NCBI GenBank assembly: GCA_045121195.1 | Contig: JBGVFO010000211.1 | Span: 1-10,602, forward strand | Length of the DNA stretch: 10,602 nucleotides | Direction of reading: 5' to 3' | From: RGIG8775 sp045121195 | GTDB taxonomy: Bacteria > Bacillota > Clostridia > Oscillospirales > CAG-272 | Part shown: positions 1 through 7,419 of the stretch, one piece after another | Position numbering within the stretch: the stretch's first letter is position 1 | Layout: the number at the start of each line of letters is the position of its first letter | Notes under the pieces: model-generated | Told to the model about the DNA's origin: nothing | The model's database searches: none | What the model saw: only the letters and a program-made list of their open reading frames with translations | Position numbers and translations under genes: made by a program

Positions 1-53
1 TCCAACCAGACCATTGCCATTACATCTCGTCCGTTTTGTCCTTTTCTCAGCAT
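1..53 (-). CDS. Partial reading frame running off the left edge, unidentified
   Basis: On the minus strand a frame opens at an ATG at 53-51 and stays open for 17 codons to the window edge (reading MLRKGQNGRDVMAMVWL). It sits about 30 nt downstream of an extended -10 promoter (83-91) and has a GGTGAG element just before the ATG, so it is probably the 5' end of a real leftward gene. Internal in-frame ATGs at 20-18 and 14-12 are alternative starts. The visible peptide is too short to assign a family, and no function is proposed. Confidence 0.4.
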   Translation of the reverse strand, partial: MLRKGQNGRDVMAMVWL

Positions 54-82
54 ACTCTCACCGCCTGTCTTTTTCTGCTTCT

Positions 83-91
83 ATTATACCA
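83..91 (-). promoter_or_regulatory. Extended -10 promoter for the left-edge gene
   Basis: Read on the minus strand this is TGG-TATAAT: a perfect -10 hexamer preceded by the TGn extension. No good -35 lies at 16-18 nt, as expected when an extended -10 compensates. It starts only about 10 nt beyond the A/T tract of the terminator at 102-130, so one unit ends and the next begins almost at once. Confidence 0.5.
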
Positions 92-101
92 TATCTCACG
101 C

Positions 102-130
102 AAAAAAGCCACCATAAATGGTGACTTTTT
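102..130 (-). terminator. Rho-independent terminator of the SGNH lipoprotein gene
   Basis: Arms at 103-114 and 119-130 pair over 12 positions with one C/A mismatch around a TAAA loop. On the minus strand the stem is followed directly by a run of Ts (102-107 on the plus strand are As), which is the arrangement for stopping the leftward lipoprotein transcript that ends at 176. On the plus strand the second arm ends in five Ts, so it may work weakly in both directions. Confidence 0.7.
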
Positions 131-140
131 CGACAGACTG

Positions 141-175
141 AGGACAGAGAATTTTCAAATTCTCTGTCCTTTTCT
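141..175 (+). terminator. Perfect hairpin with plus-strand U-rich tail
   Basis: A perfect 14-bp inverted repeat (141-154 with 157-170) has only TC between the arms, so the real stem is about 13 bp with a 4-nt loop. On the plus strand it is followed by a T-rich tail (TTTTCTTTATTT). On the minus strand no T run follows. It therefore points against the lipoprotein gene, as a barrier to rightward transcription or as a 3'-end stabilising stem just after the lipoprotein stop. Confidence 0.55.
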
Positions 176-1987
176 TTATTTGAGGATCTCGGGAAAATCC
201 TTTTTCACCTGCTCCCAAAGCGCCTTTGCGCCTGTGGGGGCGGGGTGTACGCCATCGGTGGAAAGCATATCTGCGGTCCAGGGACTTCCCTTCTTATTGG
301 CGTCGACCGCCGAGGCAAAGTCGATATATCGGTGTCCCGACGCCTTAACGATCTCGTTTTTGAAAAGATTGGTCACGCTGGGTGTATTGGGAATGGTGGT
401 CAAGATCGGCGTGATCCCCTTCTCCTCACAGATTGCGAGGAACGCCTCGGTCGCCTCCCTCCACGAAGCATTTGCGGCGCTTGCACCATCGCCGTCGTTC
501 ATTCCCATACACCATACGGCGTACTTGGGCGTCCCGAATTCCAGCAGCGTCTGAAAATCGTCCAGCGCGGCGGCGCTCTTCCGGCCGGGATAGCCGCTCA
601 TCAGATAGTCGGTGTATCCTTCCTTCATCATATACGAGGGCCATCGGCTGCGATCAGTCATATTGAGATAAGAGTCACCAAAAAGCCATATATCCTTATC
701 AAAATCGGAGCAGCTCCACGAAAGCGAAAGATCCTTCAGCACCGCGCCGTCGCTCCTTACGTAGATCGAGCCGTTTCTTCCGCCCCACTTGAAGGCTCCC
801 GTGACAAACCGATCCTCTCCGATCTCAATGCTGACCGTTGCCGTTCCGTAGCCCGCCTTGACGGTGATCTTCACCGTACCCGAAATATCCAGCCCGTGAG
901 TCGTGTTTACGTGCTCCTCGGGATTGGAGTTTCGATAATACGCTCTGATATGCGTATCGGTCAGCTCTACTACCGAGCCGCCTGCATTACTCTCGCCGTG
1001 ACCGAAGGATATGATCTCTCCTTCTCCCAGTCTGTCAATATTGAAAGTAAAGGTAAGCAGCTTGTTATTCATCACGTGATTTTCACCAAGCAAGATTACG
1101 TCGTCCTTCAGCAAAGCTTGCGTCATCTGAAAGATTGGCGTGGGAGCGATATACTCTCCCATCAGCTCGGCAAGTGTATCCCCATCTACCCACGCGCCAA
1201 GGGAGGGGGCTACCTTGCTTTCGCCCGAGATACGGGCGACGACCTCTCCCCCCGTCGCCTTGAAGGTTGCCACAAGCTCGGTCACGCCCTTGGGAACCTC
1301 GTAGGACGTGGTTTTGCAGCCGGAGTCCGTGACAGAATCCTTTTCCGAAGCCGCGCCATTCTTATAGGCGGTAATAAAACGCATAGGAACCTTCTTCCCG
1401 TCACAGATCAATTCAAAGACCTGTCCCTCGGCGACCCTGATTCTTTGTGTATACCGGTAGGTCTGGGTGGACGAATTTTTTCTCGTTTCCCCTTTTTCGC
1501 TGACGAAGCCCTCATTCACAATAACCGCCGTTTCGTAGCCCTTCATGCTTTCCGTCGTCAGAAAATATTCGGGATAGCGCTCCAGCATCTTGGCAAGTAC
1601 CGTACCAAAGGTCACAGCACCCATATTGCCTCCTACGTAGAACGCGTTTTTCACGTCCATCACCGAAAACGCCAAAAACTGGATAAGGGTTCCCGTGTAA
1701 CCCTTCGTCTGTGCTTCCTCGTATGCCTTATTCGCCGCGGACGAATCAAAGGTAACCCGCGTTCCGTTGTAGAATTCTATGGCGTATATTCCCGCCTCAT
1801 CCGTGGGCTTGACGCCGGTAAGCGCCGAGTATTCGTCGGGTAACTCCGTGGATTCTGTTTCGGGACTATCCGTTTCCGTGACGTATGGCTCTTGCGAATC
1901 CTCGGTGGACTCGGCAACGTCGGTTCCGCAGGCCGTAATCGGCAACACAAGCGCGATCAATAAAGCAAAAATCACTATTTTCTTCAT
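176..1987 (-). CDS. SGNH/GDSL-hydrolase lipoprotein with ConA-like middle domain
   Basis: Predicted surface-anchored esterase/acetylhydrolase of 603 residues. Residues 1-19 form a lipoprotein signal peptide ending in the lipobox PITAC, with Cys20 as the lipidation site. Residues 21-50 are an acidic Ser/Thr/Glu-rich linker. Residues about 60-260 are unassigned; residues about 295-425 are a beta-rich ConA/LamG-like segment. The C-terminal domain (about 430-600) has the SGNH blocks: FGDS with nucleophile Ser439, the Gly of SGYPG (465-468), GMND with Asn497, and DGVHP with Asp578 and His581. SGNH enzymes of this kind often deacylate polysaccharides or act on carbohydrate esters; the substrate here is unknown. 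The start is supported by AGGAAGGA (1995-2002), 7 nt upstream of the ATG. The gene has its own promoter and flanking terminators, so it appears monocistronic. Hydrolase call firm, substrate open. Confidence 0.85.
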   Translation of the reverse strand: MKKIVIFALLIALVLPITACGTDVAESTEDSQEPYVTETDSPETESTELPDEYSALTGVKPTDEAGIYAIEFYNGTRVTFDSSAANKAYEEAQTKGYTGTLIQFLAFSVMDVKNAFYVGGNMGAVTFGTVLAKMLERYPEYFLTTESMKGYETAVIVNEGFVSEKGETRKNSSTQTYRYTQRIRVAEGQVFELICDGKKVPMRFITAYKNGAASEKDSVTDSGCKTTSYEVPKGVTELVATFKATGGEVVARISGESKVAPSLGAWVDGDTLAELMGEYIAPTPIFQMTQALLKDDVILLGENHVMNNKLLTFTFNIDRLGEGEIISFGHGESNAGGSVVELTDTHIRAYYRNSNPEEHVNTTHGLDISGTVKITVKAGYGTATVSIEIGEDRFVTGAFKWGGRNGSIYVRSDGAVLKDLSLSWSCSDFDKDIWLFGDSYLNMTDRSRWPSYMMKEGYTDYLMSGYPGRKSAAALDDFQTLLEFGTPKYAVWCMGMNDGDGASAANASWREATEAFLAICEEKGITPILTTIPNTPSVTNLFKNEIVKASGHRYIDFASAVDANKKGSPWTADMLSTDGVHPAPTGAKALWEQVKKDFPEILK

Positions 1988-2014
1988 AAACGAATCCTTC
2001 CTCTGTGTACTGAT

Positions 2015-2046
2015 ATTATACTATCACAGTGGGCGATTTTTGTCAA
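2015..2046 (-). promoter_or_regulatory. Promoter of the SGNH lipoprotein gene
   Basis: On the minus strand a perfect TATAAT (2015-2020) and a perfect TTGACA (2041-2046) are 20 nt apart, longer than the usual 17. A shifted -10, TAGTAT, would give exactly 17. The 5' leader would be short, about 20-25 nt. The stretch from 2047 to 2159 shows nothing recognisable. Confidence 0.5.
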
Positions 2047-2159
2047 TCCAAATATGTGGGTTCTTGCGAAACGAGGCGTCTTCCAAGCGAAAACCGGTCC
2101 TGTCAGATGTACAAAAAACGACCTGCTCCGAAAAAAACAAGCACGATTTTCTTTCAACC

Positions 2160-2192
2160 AAAAGAAGCAACCCTCTCGGGTTGCTTCTTTTT
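2160..2192. terminator. Rho-independent terminator after the secreted glycoside hydrolase gene
   Basis: A perfect 14-bp inverted repeat (2160-2173 with 2178-2191) has a TCTC loop. It lies 15 nt past the stop codon of the leftward glycoside hydrolase gene. On the minus strand the stem ends in TTCTTTT and then GG, a short U tract; on the plus strand it ends in five Ts. It may work in both directions, but its position indicates that it ends the 2207-5866 transcript. Confidence 0.75.
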
Positions 2193-2206
2193 ATGTAAGG
2201 TTTTTA

Positions 2207-5200
2207 TCAGTTTTCGTCGAAATACCGCACCAGACCCATCAGGTTGTCGCTGACAAAGGAGATCGAGTCAGAAAGCGCGATATACTTGCCTTCATATACG
2301 GTCAAAAGGGTGGTCGTCGTCGTTCCGTTGCTGTTTCTTACCGTTCCCAGCTTAAAGCTTCTGCTGCCGTCGACTGCCTTCAGCACCGTTCCATCACCGG
2401 GGTACGGCGTATCAGGCTTCTCGACATCATAGCCCATAAAGTCCACAAGCTTTCCTGTGGCATCGTAGGTATAGACTGTAACCGTGGAGTTGAAATTGCT
2501 GTTGAAGATGCCCTTATTGACATTCTGGTTGGACATCATAGGCTCGCCCTTGTATACCGTTTCATACTCGCCGATCTGGGCGGCGGTATAAATGTTACCC
2601 TCCGCATCCATAAAGGAATTCGCCTTGGCATCGGCACCGTAGGAAACGTGGAGCATGATAAGCTCCTTATCGGGATTCTTTTTGGAAACGTAAACCCCTT
2701 GGTCATTGTCGCGGTAGCGGTACCAGGTCCAGCCTACGCATCCACGACACTCCAACATGGCAAGCGCATAATGCTCATAATAGTCGGCACGATCCTGCTG
2801 GGTCTTCACGAGAATACCGGAGCCCGTAGAGTTTGCCAAGCGGTATCCGTTGGCGTCAATAGAATCCATCGCCTTCGCGAAGAACTCGGTGACGATAAAG
2901 GGCTTGCCCGAGTAGCGATAGAAATTGGTCAGGGTCTCGGCATCGGGGTTCAGACCGCCGTAGAGGTTGTTGGTAATAATATCCAGATAATAGCCCGCTA
3001 CGCGGAGGTAGTCCTCATTGGTGCGGCAATTGCCGTTAACACGGGATCCGATATACATATGATTCGGATCTGCCGCGGCAATAGCCTCACCGGAAATGCG
3101 GTAGTTTCTTCCGTACACGAAGCCCAGGAACTCGCTGTTCATCTGATCGTGCTCGGGAGAATCCAAAAAGTCATCCAGCGTAGGCGCGGGGTTGTTCATT
3201 CTTCGGGCAAGCCAGGACCAAGCCACCGCGTAGGAGAAGCCGTTGGTAGGCTCCGTGGTGGGATCCAGCAACAGATAGCGATCCAAAATATCGGTGCCGG
3301 AGGGAAGCTCATTGTCGGTGGTATATCCGAACAGATTGGGCATTTCCGCATAGCCGTTCGCCGTGATCTTGGCGGCGGCGCTGGCATAGGCACTCGTAAC
3401 GAAATCGGGGTCGAATACGTTAATGGTATTGTTGAAGGGGAAAACGCCCTCGGAGATCTGCGAGCGTCCAAGGCTTCCCATATAAGCACCTACCGTGCTG
3501 ACGCCTACCACGCAAGCAAGACCGTCTTCTACCGCCAAAAGCTCTGTGGAATCCCCACCGTAGGCTGTGTTGATGCCCATTGCCCTCAGCTCGGCGGAGA
3601 TCTGCTTATAATACTCCTCAGCCGTGCCATACTTCGCCAGAGAATACTCCTTGTGGTTTGCCGAGTCACCAAGGCAAACGGTGTTGACGCCAACGGCGAA
3701 ATAGGGATTTCCGAGGGGGTCGATGATGTAATATCTTCCGTCTATCATCTCGGTGTGGAAGAAGCCCGTAGCCTCACCCGTAAAGCCGGCGTTGGTAATG
3801 CCGCCGTAGCTGTCGTATCTGGAGATCGTTTTGGCGTAGGGCGAGTTGATAAAGCTCTGTCCCGTGGATTTTCCCAGCGTGATCATGGTGCGGGCAAAGC
3901 GTTCCTTCTTGAAGCTACTGGCATCACTCTTGCCGGAGGTGGTCCATATGCTGCCACCCTTCCAATCCATAGACACGGTAAAGTCACCCGTGGAGGCAGT
4001 AGCGTTATAGCCCTCGGGAGCAAAATCCTCGATCTCATGATAGATCAGATTGCCGTTCTCATCCTTGAGGTAGATCTTATCCACCAATTCGTCAAACCAC
4101 TCGTTGACGATGGATTCGGCGTATCCCCAAGGCTCGTAGCCCTCGTTGCCCATCTTACCAAGATTCAGTACCGTGTTATAGTAGGAGCTTGCAATCTCGA
4201 TGATCGGCTTGTTCCCGCTCTCCTTGGAGGCAAAGTAGGACAGCAGAGCATCCGATTCACCCACGTTGGCGAAGTAGAAGGAAACGGTAATGCTGCCGTC
4301 CGCATTTCTCGGCTGCTCACGCAGATAAGAAAGAATATCCACCACGTAATAGCCAGATTTGTGAGGCAATACCGCTAACTGCTCCTTGGTAGGCGCCAGC
4401 CGCTCGTAGTTGTTGTAATTCAGCGACGACTCGGTCCAGTTGGTGCCCGTCGCGTATACCATCATATCGTACGGTTTTCTTGCCGCGTTGGTCTCGGTCC
4501 CCGCGCAATACACGCGAAGCTTAGCGGAGGTGGCTGTATCAAGGGCTTTTACGCTTTCAGCATCCAAGGTAAACTTGTAATACGCCGCGCGGTACAGATA
4601 GTCACTGCCCACGTTTCTGACCATCAGCTGCGTTTTTGAGCCATAGTCGGCAGTTGCCGCCGCGGAGCCGCCGTTATAAATATAGGTGTCGTCCGACGCG
4701 ACAACAGAGATCACGCCGCCGGTCACGGGCGCGAAAATGGGATAACCGTCGTCATCCTTCTCGCCCAGATAAACGATCTTAGTGGCGAGACCGTAACGGC
4801 GAATGCCGTCGTGTCCCTCCACGTAAGGACGGACTATAAGCTCAACGCCTCCCTCGCCCGGCTTCTCCGGAAGATCGGAAACGGTAAGGGCGGCGGCATA
4901 GTTGTAAGAAAACTCACTCTTCACGTCATAGGTCTTTCCACCGCCGTTGACGGTAGTGTAAAGCTCCTCAACCGACGCGGAGAGCTGCTTGGGAACCATC
5001 TTTCCGTCGGCATTCCTCTCCATGCGGTAGATCTCATAGCCTACGGCTTGATGATTCGTGTCGTTCACGCCGAAGATCATACGGGCGGAGAAGGTACCGT
5101 TCGAGGGCTTGGCGGTCTGATAGCCCAGATAATCCGCCGCTTCCTCGCGGACAAGCTCCATGGTATAATTGCTATCGGTTTTCACAAACAGATTTTTCAT

Positions 5201-5866
5201 TTTTGCACTCCAATTATAGTAGCCGTCAAAATAACGAACCGAACCGGAAACCAGCTTGTCCGGATTAAAGCGGGCATAATTGAAATCAAACGCCTTTTCG
5301 CCGTTAATAAAGACCTCACAAACGCCGTTTGCGGGGATAAAGGCGCAACGAATATTGTACCAGGTGTTGAGGGAAAGCTGCGTTTCGGTAATATCCTTGC
5401 TTTCCGCACCCGTGTAGAGATATCCTTCGCTATCGATTCTCAAAGCGTTAAAGGACTTTGCCTCGCCCGTCTCGGCATCGTTATAGACCCAACACAGGAA
5501 GGACAGCGGTCGCTCCTCGGGGGTGTACGTTCCATCGCGCAGACCTGTGGGGAAGGACTCAAAGTAGAAGTGTCCCTCCAGCGTAAAGCCGCGATAGGTG
5601 CCGAGAATGTTGTTATCGTCGTAGATATACAGTGCGCCGCTCTTTTGGTTGACGTTCTGCATATAGACGGTACCGTCCGCCTCGGTCTTCTGCTCGTAGG
5701 AGTGATGTCTGTCCTCAATGCGGAATCCTTCCTCGGTGTCGGTCAAAAGATTCCATTCGATGTCCGCGGCGTTCGCCGTCCCGGCACCCCTTACCGTAAC
5801 AATGGCAAGAAGGAGGACCAGCACTGCCCACAATACGAATCGTCTTGTTCTGTTCTTGATTCCCAT
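2207..5866 (-). CDS. Secreted multidomain GH-A clan glycoside hydrolase, GH50 agarase-like
   Basis: Large exported glycosidase, 1,219 residues from the preferred start. The N-terminus has a basic KNRTRR stretch and a hydrophobic core to about residue 22; a signal peptidase site is likely near TANA-A (about 33-34). Domains in order: ConA/LamG-like (about 38-233), Fn3-like beta region (about 238-368), DNRLRE-type beta domain (about 385-560, with DDTYIYNG, NWTESSLNYNN and a closing PIIEI), TIM-barrel catalytic domain (about 568-1075), and a beta-rich C-terminal region. The barrel shows IDPLGNPYFAVGVN, then TTDNELP with probable acid/base Glu853, DPNHMYIGSR (933-942), and PFIVTEFF with probable nucleophile Glu994, followed by GWTWYRYRDND. 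This order resembles GH50 beta-agarases, but a distinct related family is possible. No LPXTG or SLH anchor is seen, so it is probably released or held by carbohydrate binding. An in-frame ATG at 5872 would add two residues. The gene has its own promoter and terminator. Confidence 0.8.
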   Translation of the reverse strand: MGIKNRTRRFVLWAVLVLLLAIVTVRGAGTANAADIEWNLLTDTEEGFRIEDRHHSYEQKTEADGTVYMQNVNQKSGALYIYDDNNILGTYRGFTLEGHFYFESFPTGLRDGTYTPEERPLSFLCWVYNDAETGEAKSFNALRIDSEGYLYTGAESKDITETQLSLNTWYNIRCAFIPANGVCEVFINGEKAFDFNYARFNPDKLVSGSVRYFDGYYNWSAKMKNLFVKTDSNYTMELVREEAADYLGYQTAKPSNGTFSARMIFGVNDTNHQAVGYEIYRMERNADGKMVPKQLSASVEELYTTVNGGGKTYDVKSEFSYNYAAALTVSDLPEKPGEGGVELIVRPYVEGHDGIRRYGLATKIVYLGEKDDDGYPIFAPVTGGVISVVASDDTYIYNGGSAAATADYGSKTQLMVRNVGSDYLYRAAYYKFTLDAESVKALDTATSAKLRVYCAGTETNAARKPYDMMVYATGTNWTESSLNYNNYERLAPTKEQLAVLPHKSGYYVVDILSYLREQPRNADGSITVSFYFANVGESDALLSYFASKESGNKPIIEIASSYYNTVLNLGKMGNEGYEPWGYAESIVNEWFDELVDKIYLKDENGNLIYHEIEDFAPEGYNATASTGDFTVSMDWKGGSIWTTSGKSDASSFKKERFARTMITLGKSTGQSFINSPYAKTISRYDSYGGITNAGFTGEATGFFHTEMIDGRYYIIDPLGNPYFAVGVNTVCLGDSANHKEYSLAKYGTAEEYYKQISAELRAMGINTAYGGDSTELLAVEDGLACVVGVSTVGAYMGSLGRSQISEGVFPFNNTINVFDPDFVTSAYASAAAKITANGYAEMPNLFGYTTDNELPSGTDILDRYLLLDPTTEPTNGFSYAVAWSWLARRMNNPAPTLDDFLDSPEHDQMNSEFLGFVYGRNYRISGEAIAAADPNHMYIGSRVNGNCRTNEDYLRVAGYYLDIITNNLYGGLNPDAETLTNFYRYSGKPFIVTEFFAKAMDSIDANGYRLANSTGSGILVKTQQDRADYYEHYALAMLECRGCVGWTWYRYRDNDQGVYVSKKNPDKELIMLHVSYGADAKANSFMDAEGNIYTAAQIGEYETVYKGEPMMSNQNVNKGIFNSNFNSTVTVYTYDATGKLVDFMGYDVEKPDTPYPGDGTVLKAVDGSRSFKLGTVRNSNGTTTTTLLTVYEGKYIALSDSISFVSDNLMGLVRYFDEN

Positions 5867-5872
5867 AAGCAT

Positions 5873-5878
5873 TCCTTT
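5873..5878 (-). promoter_or_regulatory. Ribosome binding site that decides the glycoside hydrolase start
   Basis: On the minus strand AAAGGA touches the ATG at 5872 directly, leaving no spacer, but lies exactly 6 nt before the in-frame ATG at 5866. Normal Shine-Dalgarno spacing therefore favours the second Met (protein starting MGIKNRTRR). Confidence 0.6.
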
Positions 5879-5886
5879 CTGAAATA

Positions 5887-5956
5887 CCGAAATTTTCTTT
5901 CCTCTATACTATACCATTTTTACAAACGATCATCAAGATGTTTTGCGAAATTTCGG
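5887..5956. repeat. Inverted 9-bp repeat flanking the glycoside hydrolase promoter
   Basis: CCGAAATTT at 5887-5895 is repeated inverted as AAATTTCGG at 5948-5956. The outer copy is embedded in a perfect 10-bp palindrome, CGAAATTTCG (5946-5955). One copy lies upstream of the -35 and the other in the 5' leader, a layout that would suit a repressor or looping regulator. Regulation is inferred only from position and symmetry; the A/T-rich core could recur by chance. Confidence 0.35.
5908..5936 (-). promoter_or_regulatory. Promoter of the secreted glycoside hydrolase gene
   Basis: On the minus strand TTGATG (5931-5936) and TATAGT (5908-5913) are separated by exactly 17 nt, and the -10 has a TGG extension (5914-5916). 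The same TGG-TATA arrangement occurs in the nagA promoter and the left-edge promoter. The region is bracketed by an inverted CCGAAATTT/AAATTTCGG pair (5887-5895 and 5948-5956). Confidence 0.6.
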
Positions 5957-5987
5957 CAATTTGACAATAAATTTTTTTGTGCGAAAC

Positions 5988-6020
5988 AAAAAAAGAAGCG
6001 ATTACGGTAATCGCTTCTTT
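5988..6020 (-). terminator. Strong rho-independent terminator of the nagA-ROK operon
   Basis: Two 14-nt arms (5992-6005 and 6007-6020) are perfectly complementary around a single central G, so the folded form has about 13 bp with a CGG loop. On the minus strand the stem runs into seven Ts. It begins 13 nt after the ROK gene stop. On the plus strand a second T run (6024-6030) follows after a short gap, so weak activity in the other direction is possible. Confidence 0.85.
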
Positions 6021-6033
6021 CTATTTTTTTCAA

Positions 6034-7419
6034 TTACTTGATAAGAGGCAGGCTTGCGGCGGCGATGGACTGACCGACGCGGCGGCTGCTCTCATCGGGC
6101 AGGTGAATGGTAATCTTTTCCGCAAGCTCGGGGAATTCTCCCGCAAGAACCTTCTCTGCGTTCTTATGAAGGATGCTTCCTCCCTCACCCGAGGACACGC
6201 GACCCATAAGAAGCACGTGCTTGATATCGTAGAACAGCGCGTAGTACGCAACGGCGTAGCCGAAGTATACGCCAATGGTCTCGTAGATCTTGGCGGCGCG
6301 CTCGTCGCCCTCTGCCATCAGCTTCTGCACGACCTTCAGCTTTTCGGCAGGAGAGGCGCTCTCGTCAAGCTCGATGCCGGCGACAGGGGCAAGCTTGATC
6401 ACCGAATCCTGAGAGAAATACTTGACGCCACAGCCGTAGTCGCCCGACCACTCGTCTACCATCGCCTCCTTATTGAAGTCAGCGGGAACGAAGGCAAGCT
6501 CGTTGAGCCAGCCGGTAATGTTACCGTTTCCGTCAACATATCCGCCTGCCTCGCTGGTACCCATAGCAACGCCGAGAACGTTGTTGTCGCCAAGGTCCAT
6601 TGCGCCCGCAAGGGCGGTCACGTCACCGTCATTCGCCACCTCGATCGGCACGTCGCCAAGCTCCTTGGCAATGTCGGTGTAGATATTCTTTACCACCTTT
6701 TCAAAGGCCTCGGGATTCTCGTTCTTTACCTTGAGGAACAGGGACGAGGTCATAATGCGGTTGCCGATCACGACGCCCGCGGTGGACACGCCGATGCCGT
6801 CCACGCGAGGCATCTTGGATGCCGCCGTCTTCATAGCGTCCATAATGCCCTCGTAGTGATACTGGGGATCGTTCTGCAGCTTGGGGAACCAGACCACCTC
6901 CTCGGAATAGGTCGCCTCGCCCTCGACAACAGAGCTTACCTTACGGTCGCTTCCTCCCGCATCGAAGCCGATGCGGCAGCCGTCCAGATGACGTCCTACG
7001 GGTGCGGCAGACTCACGGGTCACGGGCGCCTCTTCAAAGGGAACGTGAACCACCTCAAAGGGTGCCTCGTATACGCCCGACATAAAGTCGCGGTCAAAAT
7101 CACGGTAGCCGCCGACGGAATAGTCAGCCTTGATTTTGTCAGCGATGACCTTGGAGCCTGCGATAATGATCTTATAGCCGCCGCGGGTCCAGAGCAGGGT
7201 CTTGATGATCCTCTCCACGAACTCGTGATTCTCCTCGTCGTGTCCCGTGCCGTCCTTGAACACCTCGATGGTGTAGACAGAGGTCAGACCGCCGTTTCTC
7301 TCAAGACCGATGGTCAGCTTTTCGCCGCCCTCCGCCTTTACTCTCGCTTCAAAATCGCGGTATACCACCGCCATGGGCATAAAGCCGGGATCCAGGGGGG
7401 CGTTAAACTTAAGCAACAT
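6034..7419 (-). CDS. ROK-family sugar-kinase-like protein with N-terminal extension
   Basis: Predicted cytoplasmic sugar kinase or sugar-sensing protein of the ROK/ASKHA fold, 461 residues. About 145 residues precede the ROK core, against an N-terminus almost at the phosphate loop in the usual 300-residue ROK kinase. Core motifs: GFDAGGSDRK (151-160, phosphate loop, Asp153), GVSTAGVV (210-217), VANDGDVTALAGA with probable catalytic Asp264, and GVAMGTSEAGGY (283-294, second phosphate region). The classical zinc signature with its GH histidine and clustered cysteines is missing; the equivalent stretch reads LNELAFVP then DEWSGDYGCG, with Cys330 alone. I recall this alternative block from longer clostridial ROK proteins, so it looks like a subfamily trait rather than decay. 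The ATG overlaps the nagA stop by 11 bp and has AGGAAG 8 nt upstream, so the two are translationally coupled. GlcNAc kinase activity would fit nagA but is not proven. Confidence 0.75.
   Translation of the reverse strand: MLLKFNAPLDPGFMPMAVVYRDFEARVKAEGGEKLTIGLERNGGLTSVYTIEVFKDGTGHDEENHEFVERIIKTLLWTRGGYKIIIAGSKVIADKIKADYSVGGYRDFDRDFMSGVYEAPFEVVHVPFEEAPVTRESAAPVGRHLDGCRIGFDAGGSDRKVSSVVEGEATYSEEVVWFPKLQNDPQYHYEGIMDAMKTAASKMPRVDGIGVSTAGVVIGNRIMTSSLFLKVKNENPEAFEKVVKNIYTDIAKELGDVPIEVANDGDVTALAGAMDLGDNNVLGVAMGTSEAGGYVDGNGNITGWLNELAFVPADFNKEAMVDEWSGDYGCGVKYFSQDSVIKLAPVAGIELDESASPAEKLKVVQKLMAEGDERAAKIYETIGVYFGYAVAYYALFYDIKHVLLMGRVSSGEGGSILHKNAEKVLAGEFPELAEKITIHLPDESSRRVGQSIAAASLPLIK

Noticed and set aside
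245..1843. A 532-codon plus-strand open frame opposite the SGNH lipoprotein
   Set aside because: Antisense to an intact gene with lipobox and catalytic motifs; no promoter or ribosome binding site.
2047..2159. Possible small gene or RNA in the 113-bp gap upstream of the lipoprotein promoter
   Set aside because: No frame with a ribosome binding site, no promoter of its own and no stable hairpin other than the flanking terminator.
2054..4378. A 774-codon open frame on the plus strand opposite the glycosidase gene
   Set aside because: It lies entirely antisense to a gene with signal peptide, ordered domains and catalytic motifs. It has no ribosome binding site or promoter at its start, and its Ile/Val/Gly/Arg-rich composition is typical of an antisense shadow of a codon-biased gene.
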